From Haloferax sulfurifontis ATCC BAA-897 (GTDB lineage Archaea > Halobacteriota > Halobacteria > Halobacteriales > Haloferacaceae), in assembly GCF_000337835.1 (NCBI RefSeq), contig NZ_AOLM01000027.1, positions 1 through 64,000 of the forward strand: a DNA stretch of 64,000 nt, read 5' to 3'. The notes beneath the pieces were generated by a model. It was not told the origin of the DNA. It saw only the letters and a list, made by a program, of their open reading frames with translations, and did no database searches. This document shows positions 54,471-63,178 of the stretch, piece by piece. A program made the position numbers and the translations under genes. The stretch's first letter is position 1. Each line of letters opens with the position of its first letter.

Positions 54471-55679
54471 TCAGTCGTCTCTGACCCACCGACGACCGGT
54501 GAACAGGAGCGCAGTCACCACGAGACCACCGAAGAAGCCGCTGAGCAGGAACGTCGACGAGTTCGAGGGGTCCACACTGCCGAGGGCTACGGTGAGTCCG
54601 TTAGTTCCCGTCGTCGTCGCCGCCGAGTCGAACTGGACCGACTGCGTCGCCCGGCCGGTCGTCTCGCCGACGTCGTACGTCGCGGCGACCGTCGCGGTGT
54701 CCGACGGCCAGCTATTGACGTCGACGACGACCGTCTCCGAGGTCGCGGCGTCGACCGACTGAAGCGAGGTCGTCGGCAACTCCGACTGGTTCGACGCGCC
54801 CGATATCACGACGTTGTCGATGGGTGCGTTCCCGTGGTTGGTGACGCGATACCGAACGGCGACCGAGTCGTTTTCCTCGAAGGCGGTCGCGTAGACCGAC
54901 ACGTCGTCTCGGAGCGGCTCGACCTGCATGGTGTCGAACGCTTCGACGGTTTCGCCGTCGTTGTAACGGAGCGTCGCCTTGAGTGCAGTCTCGCCCGCCT
55001 CCGACGGTTCGACCGTGAACTCGTAGGTCGTCGAGTTCTCTGCGGCGAGAACCGGCGTGAGTGCGGTCTGGGCCTGCATCTCGCCGGTAACCGAATCGAG
55101 TCGAAGCGACAGGTCCGTCAGCGCCGCGTCGTCACCGTTCGACACCGTGACGGTGACGGTGGTGTCGGCATCGGCGACCGCGTTGTGAGTCTCGATTTGG
55201 ACCCGCGGCGGAACCGTCGTCGACGTGCTCGGCTCCGAGACCGTGACGAACACCGGATGCTTGAGGTGGACGATCTCCGACGTCGCACCGTCGGAGTCGT
55301 AGTAGCGGCCGCGGACGTGTACGGTCAGTCGCTTGTCGCCGGCGGTGTCGAAGCGCGCACTGACTGGCACTTCGGCGGTATCACCAGCACCGAGCACACC
55401 GATCTGGTTCGCCTCGCTGTGTTTCGTTCCGGAGCGGTCCACGACCGTTACCTCCGTGACTTCGAAACTGCCGCTTCCCGAGCTGGAATGACTAATTGTC
55501 GGAGTGATTATAATACGGTCGCCGGTTTCCGGGTCGTCGTCGGACACGCTCACCCCGGTTACCGCCGTGTGCGCGGGCGACGACGCCGCACCACCCACGG
55601 CGCTTCCAACCGTGAGTAAACAGACAACCATTACTAATCCAACTAATGCACCGCGTTTCGGGCCGAATTTCGATGTCAT
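54471..55679 (-). CDS. CARDB-domain surface protein under iron-type control (paralog of the ABC-linked protein)
   Basis: A 402-residue secreted protein with a signal peptide at residues 1-32 and CARDB-like repeats (GDTAEVPVSARFDTAGDKRLTV, VTVTVSNGDDAALTDLSL, VAVRYRVTNHGNAPIDNV). One C-terminal helix anchors it (FLLSGFFGGLVVTALLF). FDTAGDKRLTVHVRGRY and HPVFVTVSE align with FTSAGEKQLRVHVSGRH and YPVIVEVEE of the MacB-linked protein at 31354-32547. No transporter is beside it. Two DtxR-like operators overlap its leaderless promoter, so expression should rise in iron (or manganese) limitation; a role in metal-chelate capture is inference. Confidence 0.82.
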   Translation of the reverse strand: MTSKFGPKRGALVGLVMVVCLLTVGSAVGGAASSPAHTAVTGVSVSDDDPETGDRIIITPTISHSSSGSGSFEVTEVTVVDRSGTKHSEANQIGVLGAGDTAEVPVSARFDTAGDKRLTVHVRGRYYDSDGATSEIVHLKHPVFVTVSEPSTSTTVPPRVQIETHNAVADADTTVTVTVSNGDDAALTDLSLRLDSVTGEMQAQTALTPVLAAENSTTYEFTVEPSEAGETALKATLRYNDGETVEAFDTMQVEPLRDDVSVYATAFEENDSVAVRYRVTNHGNAPIDNVVISGASNQSELPTTSLQSVDAATSETVVVDVNSWPSDTATVAATYDVGETTGRATQSVQFDSAATTTGTNGLTVALGSVDPSNSSTFLLSGFFGGLVVTALLFTGRRWVRDD

Positions 55680-55685
55680 GCAATC

Positions 55686-55701
55686 TTTAGGCTTGCCTAA
55701 A
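55686..55701. promoter_or_regulatory. DtxR/IdeR-like operator over the promoter of the CARDB gene (site A)
   Basis: TTTAGGCTTGCCTAAA is a perfect palindrome with the DtxR-type half-site TTAGGC. It sits between the TATA element (ATTTTTATTTATTT, minus, 55712-55699) and the leaderless ATG at 55679, exactly like the site at 22119-22134. Confidence 0.82.
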
Positions 55702-55712
55702 TAAATAAAAAT
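55699..55712 (-). promoter_or_regulatory. TATA box of the iron-type CARDB gene
   Basis: The minus strand reads ATTTTTATTTATTT. Its centre is about 27 bases before the ATG at 55679, predicting a leaderless mRNA. Confidence 0.55.
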
Positions 55713-55721
55713 GCACCGATT

Positions 55722-55737
55722 TTTAGGTCAGCCTAAT
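55722..55737. promoter_or_regulatory. DtxR/IdeR-like operator of the CARDB gene (site B)
   Basis: TTTAGGTCAGCCTAAT is close to the DtxR consensus TTAGGTTAGCCTAA. It lies upstream of the TATA box, so sites A and B flank the core promoter. Confidence 0.78.
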
Positions 55738-55839
55738 ACCTGGAGCGTGGCGTTCGGCGGTCGGGAGTATAGAAGTCACTATTGATTGACATTTCCGCGC
55801 TGTCCCACCGTCCGGATGAGGATACGTCCGAAAAGCGTC

Positions 55840-56151
55840 TCAGGAGAAGAGTCGACCAGTCTGCCACTCCCAGACCAGCTCCGACCCCAGCCAGACGAGC
55901 AACCAGACTGTTACGAGGACGAAGACGAGGGCGGTGACCGACAGTTGCTGGAAGGGCCGCGTGACCGCGAGTAAGAGCGGATAAAACAGAAGCAGGACCC
56001 CAGCCATGGCGCCGAGGCCGATCAGACTACAGACGTACCGCTCAGTCGCGTCGATCTCTGCGGGTTGGATCACTCCCTGTGTCGGTTGGTCGTCGTCAGG
56101 TACCGGCCCGTGTCGGTTGTACATCTGTCCGTTCCCTCCGTTATAATACAT
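55840..56151 (-). CDS. Small membrane protein with two helices
   Basis: A 103-residue protein from ATG 56151 (TTG codons upstream and ATG 56124 are alternatives; a TATA-like AATTATAAAC near 56162 fits 56124 with a short leader). The N-terminus is polar, PDDDQPTQGVIQPAEIDATERY, then two hydrophobic segments, LIGLGAMAGVLLLFYPLLL and ALVFVLVTVWLLVWL. No family is recognised. It is divergent from the secreted Tat protein gene. Confidence 0.6.
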   Translation of the reverse strand: MYYNGGNGQMYNRHGPVPDDDQPTQGVIQPAEIDATERYVCSLIGLGAMAGVLLLFYPLLLAVTRPFQQLSVTALVFVLVTVWLLVWLGSELVWEWQTGRLFS

Positions 56152-56248
56152 CAACAATAATTATAAACTTAGCGTCGGGGACGACACGACAGTCGACGAA
56201 CAGTTGTCTGACGAAATCTTGATTAACGTCGTCAGAGTGGACAGCACA

Positions 56249-56746
56249 ATGCCACTGTCAAATTCTCCGGACGAATCGCCAGCCGACCGGGCAAAGTCTG
56301 ACTCTCGCGGCGGGGTCACACGCCGACGGGTGTTGCAAGCGTCGGCCGGAACGGGCGCGCTCTTGCTCGCCTCCGGGACAGCCGCCGCCAACGGCAAGGG
56401 CGGCCAAGCGATCGTCAAGGAAGACGAGTACTATCCGGACGAGTCGTTCGTCATCCTCGAGGCCGAATCGTGCGATAACCAGACGCAGTACGGTTCCTGT
56501 CGCGATGACTCGCTCCCGTTCCGGTGTGAGGGCCAAGGCGGGCGGTTCCCCCCGGGCAAAGGCGGCGCGCTCCCGTTCCCGTGGTGGAACTTCAAATACG
56601 AGAGCGGCCCGCTTGAAGGAGAACTCCTCCGACTCTACACGCGAGACAACAGCATCGACACGGACAGCACCTACCGCTGGACGCGGAAGGAAAAAGACTG
56701 CCCCGAAACGCCCGACTACTACCAAGTCGGGTTCGCTCGCGACTAG
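56249..56746 (+). CDS. Tat-exported protein of unknown function
   Basis: A 165-residue protein starting at ATG 56249, which follows a TATA box (ATAATTATAAACT near 56160) by about 60 transcribed bases; a TTG at 56204 is possible but weaker. The signal peptide contains the twin-arginine motif TRRRVLQASAGTGALLLASG, cut after AAAN. The mature domain has four cysteines (CDNQTQYGSC, RCEGQGG, KDCPETP) that could form disulfides, and aromatic beta-like segments. I recognise no family; it looks like a small secreted beta domain. Confidence 0.6.
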   Translation: MPLSNSPDESPADRAKSDSRGGVTRRRVLQASAGTGALLLASGTAAANGKGGQAIVKEDEYYPDESFVILEAESCDNQTQYGSCRDDSLPFRCEGQGGRFPPGKGGALPFPWWNFKYESGPLEGELLRLYTRDNSIDTDSTYRWTRKEKDCPETPDYYQVGFARD

Positions 56747-57023
56747 TCCCGCCGCTCAGGGCGCTTCGAGCCGCGAACCGAAGCGTCTGGCGACGGGGTG
56801 CACTCGCGCGACCGAAACCCAGCCCCATGTGCGAAGTCTGTCAACAACCGCTCCCGAGCTGAAGCCGCCGAGACGACAGCACACGAGCGGTAGCCCGCCT
56901 AGAAACACTTTTCAGCATCAGATTAGATAGGAAACATGATGACTGGCTTGAACGATTCTCCCCGTCGCGGTACCCGAACGGTGCCTGCGGTGCGAACGAC
57001 TGACGTGAGCTGTCCCCACACCG

Positions 57024-57185
57024 ATGAGTGAGCCGTCGACGTTCGTCGAACAGACCAAAGTCCACCTCCACAAAGCGCTCGAAACGGACGACCCCGACGA
57101 GAAGAACTTCCACCTCCGGAATGCGCTTCAGCTCTGTGCGTGGGACGACCTGACCGACCGAGCCGAACAGAACGACGCCGACTGA
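57024..57185 (+). CDS. 53-residue acidic protein
   Basis: An open frame from ATG 57024 to TGA 57183-57185. The product (MSEPSTFVEQTKVHLHKALE then DDPDEKNFHLRNALQLCAWDD) is acidic, helical in pattern and has the composition of a haloarchaeal protein, in contrast to the neighbouring non-coding DNA. I do not recognise it. The reading frame and codon bias are the evidence. Confidence 0.5.
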   Translation: MSEPSTFVEQTKVHLHKALETDDPDEKNFHLRNALQLCAWDDLTDRAEQNDAD

Positions 57186-57987
57186 CGTTCTTCTCGCCGA
57201 CTATCGGTTCCGCATGCTCAAGGACGCGCGTGGAGACGGGGAGCCGAGCCACCGTCGATTCGTCTCGCGTCGCGGAACCAGTGGACTCGATAGATCAGAG
57301 TATAGTATTCGAATATTGTATGTTTTGAATATAGTATTTTTTCCGATACGAGTTATGTCTCGGTCGGGGTCGTCTAATTCATATATGTGATTGTATTTTT
57401 TACAATAGTAAATCAGATACGCCGATACTTTTTCCTATATCACACACATACTTCCAGAGTTGTTAGTTATGTGGCCAAGAGCGTTTAGCTTGAGATTTCA
57501 ATTTTGCCAGCTGAGAAGGATATATGCTTGGCTGATTGTTCGTGCTTCATGTGTTTTCACCCACAGGAATGATCGTCCGCTGGTTCGCCGGTCACCCTCG
57601 TATCCGCGTCGGAGATGTCGTCGTCCATCTCCCCCGAGGTCGTCTCCACGGGCCTTCGGCCGGCGTCACAGCAGGCCGCGCGACAGGCGACTCCGTCACG
57701 AATGGTTCGAAAGTCGGTGCGTGCCGTCCAGGTCCGGCTATCTCGACAGTTCGGTAGCGAATCACGATCGGTCGTGGCACCGTGGCCGTCCCACACGACC
57801 ACTGAAAGAGACTGTCCGTTCTATGTGACAGTCCCTCAATCTATCTTTAATAGCGTGTGCCTCGAACGAGTAGGTAAGCTCCCGCAGGCGGCTCACATAC
57901 AGTCGACGGGTGTCGAACCCGATGCCGCGTTTCGGCTCGTCATCATCCACTGATTACCACCCACCTGTCCGGGCGCAGGAGATTCCA
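57186..57987. other. Long region without a supported gene, left half AT-rich
   Basis: The stretch 57290-57500 is very AT-rich, with a TATTCGAATA palindrome and low-complexity runs. Beyond 57560 several short open frames occur on both strands, but none has coding character I can defend. It could hold a decayed gene, regulatory DNA for the pilin gene or an unannotated RNA. Confidence 0.4.
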
Positions 57988-58457
57988 ATGCAACAACCCT
58001 CTTCAACGACGATTCCGCCGTCTCACCGGTTATCGGTGTGATTCTGATGGTCGCGATTACCGTCATCCTCGCGGCCGTCATCGGCACGTTCGTCCTCGGT
58101 CTCGGCGACCAAGTCAGCGAAACCGCCCCACAAGCGAATTTCAGTTTCGACTTCGCAAACGACGTGTCTGACAGCGACGATGACGCCCAACTCGTCATCA
58201 CGCACGAATCCGGGACCAGCATCTCGGCGGACCGCCTCAACGTGACCATCGACGGAACCGGCGTCGCCGCCGATGATACCGATGATTACTCGTTCAGTAG
58301 CGAGTTCCCGGACGACGTCGAGGCCGGTAGTTCTGCGACCGTCGTGAAGGGCACGACCGGAGACGACGTCTGGGAAGGCGAGTCCATCCGCGTCGTCTGG
58401 ACCTCGGAATCCGGTTCGAGCTCGGCCACCCTGCACTCACAGACCGCACCGCAGTAA
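57988..58457 (+). pseudogene. PilA-type type IV pilin, frameshifted near its start
   Basis: The downstream frame encodes a haloarchaeal pilin: LFNDDSAVSPVIGVILMVAI, the hydrophobic H-domain with the prepilin cleavage zone before SPVIG, then ITVILAAVIGTFVLGLG and QVSETAPQA. It has no ATG, GTG or TTG before the first in-frame stop. The natural start ATG at 57988 reads MQQPSSTTIPPS and hits a stop. Adding one C to the run at 57997-57999 would give MQQPLFNDDSAVSPVIG. It is either a true single-base deletion (possibly phase-variable) or a sequence error. The body (139 residues from 58038) is otherwise intact. Confidence 0.75.
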
Positions 58458-58768
58458 CCACGCGCCGTCACTCTTTTTATCGAATCGAACGCGCGTCTCA
58501 GGATACAAGACAGTTCACAGCGTTGTTCTAACACAAATATGATCGTTACACCTTTTTCGGGTGGCGGCCGCCGTCCAGTGTGGGACCACCACACATGTAT
58601 CCCACCAGAACACTCTAGAGAGCCTGCAAGACCTAACACATCCTCTGACAGGTAAGAGGCAAAACGCTTTATGGGAGTCGTCTATCTGATAGTACGCGTC
58701 AGCTCGGAGTGTGTAGGCTTGCCGCCTTTCGCAGTCACACCCGATAGCGAGACGGAGGAATCCAGTAA
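58458..58768. other. Intergenic region upstream of the GT2 gene
   Basis: GCTTTATGGG near 58665-58674 could be the TATA box of the glycosyltransferase gene, with a leader of about 75 bases. No gene is seen. Confidence 0.4.
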
Positions 58769-60013
58769 ATGAGTACGAAACCCCAATCAGAATCCCCCGT
58801 AGACGCTCCACAACAGGGAGCGACGAACGGGCAGTCCGCCTCGGACATCCGCCTGAGCGGTGACGAGCTACTCCTGTCCGCAGACAGCGACATTACGCCC
58901 ACCCTCTCGGTCGTGATGCCTACCCTCAACGAAGAAGGCGGCATCGCCCAGTGTATCGAGTGGGTCAAAGCCGCCCTCGAAGAACTGCAACTCTACGGCG
59001 AGGTCGTCGTCGCCGATAGCTCGACCGACCGCACGCCCGAGATTGCGGCAGAGAATGGTGCCATCGTCATCGAACCCGACGGCAAGGGCTACGGCTACGC
59101 CTACCTGTACGCCTTCGAGCGCGTCCGCGGTGACTACATCGCCATGGGCGACGCCGACTGCACCTACGACTTCGAAGAGCTTCCCAAGCTGTTGAATCTC
59201 GTTCGGTCGGGCGAGGCCGACATGGCCATGGGCTCGCGGCTCGAGGGTGAGATTCTGCCGGGGTCGATGCCGCCCCTGCACGAACACGTCGGGAATCCAC
59301 TGTTGACGAAGTTCTTGAACGTGTTCTACGGCGCTGGCGTGAGTGACGCACACAGTGGGATGCGCGTGTTCAGTCGCGAGGCCTGGGAGACCATGGAGTG
59401 TTCGTCGACGGGCATGGAGTTCGCTTCGGAGATGATCATGGAGGCCGGCGCGAAAGATCTGGAGATTGCCGAGAAGCCGATTACGTACCATCCCCGCGAG
59501 GGCGAGGCGAACTTAGAGAGCTTCCCCGACGGCTGGCGACACGTGCGGTTCATGCTCGTGAATGCGCCCGGCTACCTGTTTTCGGCTCCCGGCTTCGGGT
59601 TGTCTGTGGTCGGGGTGTTGGCGCTCGTGCTGGCCTGGAGTGGCTTGGAAATCGGTGGGGCGCAGTTCGGCATCCACACCGGAATTGGTGGCGGGCTGTT
59701 GACCCTCGCTGGCTTCCAGTTGATGCTGTTCGGTGCGTTTGCGACGGTGTCCTCCGATCCGGTTCGCGGTGCGAGCGACCCGTTTACGACCTGGTTCACG
59801 AAACGGATTTCGCTTGAGAGAGGGGCGACGATTGGGTCTGTCGTGTTCCTTGCCGGGTTGGCCTACGGTGGGTTCCTGGCCTTCACGTGGGTGACGAGTG
59901 GCTTTAGTGCGCTGCCGATTGCGGTTGCCGACGTCGTTGCGACCGTGGCTGTGGTTGGTGGATTGCAGATGGTGTTTGGGTCGTTCCTGTTGGGGTCAGT
60001 TATCCGTGAATAG
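58769..60013 (+). CDS. GT2 glycosyltransferase with C-terminal membrane domain (dolichyl-phosphate sugar synthase type)
   Basis: A 414-residue protein. A family-2 catalytic domain (about residues 47-260) begins SVVMPTLNEEGGI and contains the nucleotide-sugar/metal DxD-type site GDADCTYDF, with HSGMRVFSREAWE and the acceptor region GMEFASEMIMEA. Four hydrophobic segments follow (LSVVGVLALVLAW onwards), anchoring it to the membrane. Relatives charge dolichyl phosphate with glucose, mannose or other sugars for N-glycosylation. It adjoins a decayed integrase and a surface-polysaccharide island. The exact sugar is unknown. Confidence 0.87.
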   Translation: MSTKPQSESPVDAPQQGATNGQSASDIRLSGDELLLSADSDITPTLSVVMPTLNEEGGIAQCIEWVKAALEELQLYGEVVVADSSTDRTPEIAAENGAIVIEPDGKGYGYAYLYAFERVRGDYIAMGDADCTYDFEELPKLLNLVRSGEADMAMGSRLEGEILPGSMPPLHEHVGNPLLTKFLNVFYGAGVSDAHSGMRVFSREAWETMECSSTGMEFASEMIMEAGAKDLEIAEKPITYHPREGEANLESFPDGWRHVRFMLVNAPGYLFSAPGFGLSVVGVLALVLAWSGLEIGGAQFGIHTGIGGGLLTLAGFQLMLFGAFATVSSDPVRGASDPFTTWFTKRISLERGATIGSVVFLAGLAYGGFLAFTWVTSGFSALPIAVADVVATVAVVGGLQMVFGSFLLGSVIRE

Positions 60014-60259
60014 TCTGCTCGAGGCTCCCGAGTCAACTGAATCGGACCTCGGTTCAATTCACACCGATGCAGTCCGTCACTTTTCGGCCGTGTAGTGAGA
60101 GAGAATACCATGCTCGTAGATAATACGATTCTACAGACAGCAAAAAGTTGACACCGTCATCGATTAGAAGAATTGACGAGCAATAATCTGGTTCTTGGAT
60201 CCGAGCGAAGACAATGAAAACACTGACCAAGAACTAACCCCTTGAGGTCAGACTTGTCG

Positions 60260-60880
60260 CCAAACCTGTCGAAGAACGCCCAACGAACGCCAGCTCATCG
60301 ACTTCCGAGCAGAGCGAGAATAGCGTCTGGACTGGCCCCTCCATTTCAGCAAGGCTCCCGAGAAACCCGAGGGGTATGTCGTCACCACGGTCAAGAACTG
60401 GGAGTACCGCATGGACAAATTCTATCGTTGGGGATTGACTAAGAGGAGGGCTACACGTCGGTGACTACATGGTCTACCTCGCTCGCCAGCCGAGATCACA
60501 CGTTAACAATGATACGTGTCGCAAGGCAGTGCAGATGCTCTACAATGGCGCGCCACCAGCGCGGCGGTGAGCAACGGGAATCCGAATTCTCGTTCGCCCA
60601 GCCGAACCAATCGAAGACGCCACGCGATTATCTCACTCGTGAGGTGCGACAGAAGACTCGGGTGCGCTGGAATACGAGAGTGTCCCATCAAGGCAGAACG
60701 TCTATAGGCAAGAACGTGACGCTGGCGAGCTTGCTTGGCCAACGGGTCGGGATACCGAAATCTCAAACCACTGAGGATGGCTGGGTGTGAGCCCATAGCT
60801 GGAATATTCCGTCATTCGTGTTCGCAGTGCACAGATCCAACTACGTCATCGAGACCCAACTCAACGATGCGATACGATCA
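60260..60880 (+). pseudogene. Decayed haloarchaeal tyrosine integrase
   Basis: Segments of an integrase read in different frames with stops between them: SPNLSKNAQR and ERQLIDFRAERE, KPEGYVVTTVKNWEYRMDKFYRW (core-binding region), DYMVYLARQPRSHVNNDTCRKAVQML, RGGEQRESEFSFAQPNQSK, PRDYLTREVRQKTR, ALEYESVPSRQNVYRQERDA, LGQRVGIPKSQTTED, SWNIPSFVF. These match the order of XerC/D-like haloarchaeal integrases. The catalytic RHRHY region is missing, cut where the IS5 relic begins. Confidence 0.75.
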
Positions 60881-60884
60881 AACG

Positions 60885-61262
60885 GGCCGTGTTGAAGCGC
60901 AATACTGCGTCGGAATTTGCTATTTGACGAAGTGCTTGAATGTCATAAACGATACACACCAGGACGATTTCACTGAACCCATAGACTAGGAACGCGCTCG
61001 CACGGCGAAGTCGAACAAGCGCTTGCCTGCCAAGTTCACAGTTTCAGTCATTGATCGCTGACAGTAGCGCAGTTCATCGATTCTGGCGCTGTGGAAGTGG
61101 TCGTACGATGCGAAAATCTTATGTTTGATCAGTGATCAAATACTCATCCCACGCTTGTCGTAGCTTTTGTCAGAAGCTAGTGACCACAGATCGTCCGGGC
61201 ATCGTTCGTAAAATGTGGCGTCAATAGCGGCGTGTTCGGACTCGTCCGTCAGAAGAAACAAC
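60885..61262 (-). pseudogene. IS5-family transposase relic
   Basis: On the minus strand, FLLTDESEHAAIDATFYER (first DDE aspartate region) is joined by a deletion to DDLWSLASDKSYDKRGMSI, a stop, then SLIKHKIFASYDHFHSARIDELRYCQRSMTETVN, LFDFAVRARS and SEIVLVCIVYDI. This is the order of haloarchaeal IS5-type transposases with internal deletion and stops. It truncates the integrase relic at its left side. Confidence 0.75.
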
Positions 61263-61263
61263 A

Positions 61264-63123
61264 CTACCTACATTGTACTATCCTTTGATGACCAGTTGTA
61301 TATATTTTAGAACTGAAGTCCTCTCCTACTGTGAACGATGAAAATATCACACCACGAGGATAAATGATGCTTCCGCGCTTGTTTAGTTCTTGTTGATCCC
61401 AGAGAATGGGTTCGGAGCAGATTTCTTTTTCATCATGTATTAAAATTGGACTCGTTGTCTCATCATTATATAACATCCTTGCTGCGTATCCTGATCTCAA
61501 GTAGTCGTAGCTCCCATCATCCACAACTACTCTTTGTGTGTGAAATCTTGCCCATTGCAGACTATGGTGTTTACTTTCTGTGAAATAGTTGGTAAACGTA
61601 CCAGTACTTGCTATTGGGTTGTCCCTTGTATATGTGTCATTAGATAATACTAACACTCCGCTAGAAACGATCAGCAGGGCTACAAAAATTTTGCCAAGTC
61701 TTTGGTGTGATACGGTTCTCCATATTCTCACTAATCCAAACGATGCTGTAATAATCACAAAAGGGATCGTCATTTTGGTGAATCTGTATAACTCCAACGC
61801 AGCGAATACACTTTTTAATAGCCTTATAGGTCCTGGAAAATAGAAAAGGCCAAGAGGGAGAGTGCCTATGATATACCAAGTTCTATTCTTTGATTCTGTA
61901 TTTTCCAGCGCGATAATAACCGCAACGGCAAAAGCGATCGCAATCAAAGTGTTGTCAAATAAATTTATAGAAAGTGATATGGGTGTTTGAAGTACTAAAT
62001 TGCCGCCGTACGAACTGGGACTAAAGTCTGTCAGCTTTGATAGAGTGCTTAGAACATATGGAACAAGGCGGGCGTTGATGAATAAAATAATATATGGTAT
62101 TGCCAATAATGCAGTAACGAAATAAATGGGCACTTGTCTTAGACTACTCAGAACACCCTTATCCTTTTGATCACCGGAATTTATGATTATCACCAACCAA
62201 ACTAAAACTATCAAGAACCATATTTGTCCGATTTTATGCCAATATGTGACTGGAAGAAGTAGTACCGCAAATAGGACCAACATATTCCAGGACGTATTGT
62301 CAACATCTCCGACCCAGGCGGCGAACAGGCCAAGTGGTGTGAGAGTAATGAACAACAGTGATGTCCGAGGGATTGAGTATGACCCAATATAAAGCGCCCA
62401 AAAAGAAAAACAAATCAGTACACCTGGGACCGCTCTATTATTTTTACTAACCATCCGAACGTTCTTAGACAAATATGTCATCAGCCATGGTGTAACGGAT
62501 AGGAGACCCCCACAAAGTACAAATATTCCTTCTCTGGCATCAATCCCCAAGAACGTTGAAGTAACAGCAACCGCGGAGAAAAATGCAGGGAATTGACCGT
62601 ATCCTTCTCCAGGAATCAGTCGATGGTATTCAGTAACGATCTCAGCACTTTGGACCATCAGAGCAGTATCTCCACTTCCAATATATAATGCGCTGGTTAG
62701 TGTGGTAGAAAAATGGAAGGTTAATAACCCTGCTGACGAGAGTATCAATGGGAAGACGGTGTCATCATAATCCAGTGCATAAAGTGCATTGGCAGTAAAT
62801 GAAACCGCAAGAAGCACGAAATGATATCTGGGACGGACAGGTTGAAATGCTGAAGGAACTGCCGCTGCAAGAGCAAAAATCGATGTGGCTATTAGTAATT
62901 TTCGTGAAACTAACTTTGAATCACGGATAGATGAACTAGACGAATTATTAGTTGAGAAGTGATACCAAATAGGCATGAAAACAAATACAGGCGCCATATA
63001 CAAGCCCAAGATAGCATACTGGGTCTGATCGATGAATACTAATATCGGATAGATAAGTACGCCACAGACGGAGAAGACGTATATTAATATTCTAACGCGA
63101 GATATCTTGTTTAGCATATTCAC
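61264..63123 (-). CDS. Polytopic membrane protein, glycosyltransferase-C/polymerase-like
   Basis: A 619-residue protein with about twelve hydrophobic helices over residues 10-500, then a polar C-terminal domain of about 120 residues facing outside (RFHTQRVVVDDGSYDYLRSGYAARML). The gene is AT-rich and uses A/T-ending codons, unlike the genes to its left. Topology and position beside a sulfatase-like gene and a glycosyltransferase suggest a Wzy-like polymerase or GT-C transferase of surface glycan synthesis. No diagnostic motif is certain. The codon use marks horizontal acquisition. Confidence 0.6.
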   Translation of the reverse strand: MNMLNKISRVRILIYVFSVCGVLIYPILVFIDQTQYAILGLYMAPVFVFMPIWYHFSTNNSSSSSIRDSKLVSRKLLIATSIFALAAAVPSAFQPVRPRYHFVLLAVSFTANALYALDYDDTVFPLILSSAGLLTFHFSTTLTSALYIGSGDTALMVQSAEIVTEYHRLIPGEGYGQFPAFFSAVAVTSTFLGIDAREGIFVLCGGLLSVTPWLMTYLSKNVRMVSKNNRAVPGVLICFSFWALYIGSYSIPRTSLLFITLTPLGLFAAWVGDVDNTSWNMLVLFAVLLLPVTYWHKIGQIWFLIVLVWLVIIINSGDQKDKGVLSSLRQVPIYFVTALLAIPYIILFINARLVPYVLSTLSKLTDFSPSSYGGNLVLQTPISLSINLFDNTLIAIAFAVAVIIALENTESKNRTWYIIGTLPLGLFYFPGPIRLLKSVFAALELYRFTKMTIPFVIITASFGLVRIWRTVSHQRLGKIFVALLIVSSGVLVLSNDTYTRDNPIASTGTFTNYFTESKHHSLQWARFHTQRVVVDDGSYDYLRSGYAARMLYNDETTSPILIHDEKEICSEPILWDQQELNKRGSIIYPRGVIFSSFTVGEDFSSKIYTTGHQRIVQCR

Positions 63124-63178
63124 TAAGTTCTCGTGGCTATCTTGATAGCTGAATTTTTTGACAATCCTATCATTTTAT

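Noticed and set aside
57890-57930. tRNA T-arm-like sequence GGGTGTCGAACCC
   Set aside because: The loop is not TTCRANN-like, the stem is mismatched and no acceptor, D or anticodon arms can be found.
57186-57987. A hidden gene in the long gap before the pilin
   Set aside because: Short frames on both strands lack start signals, conserved motifs or consistent codon bias. I could not defend any as coding.
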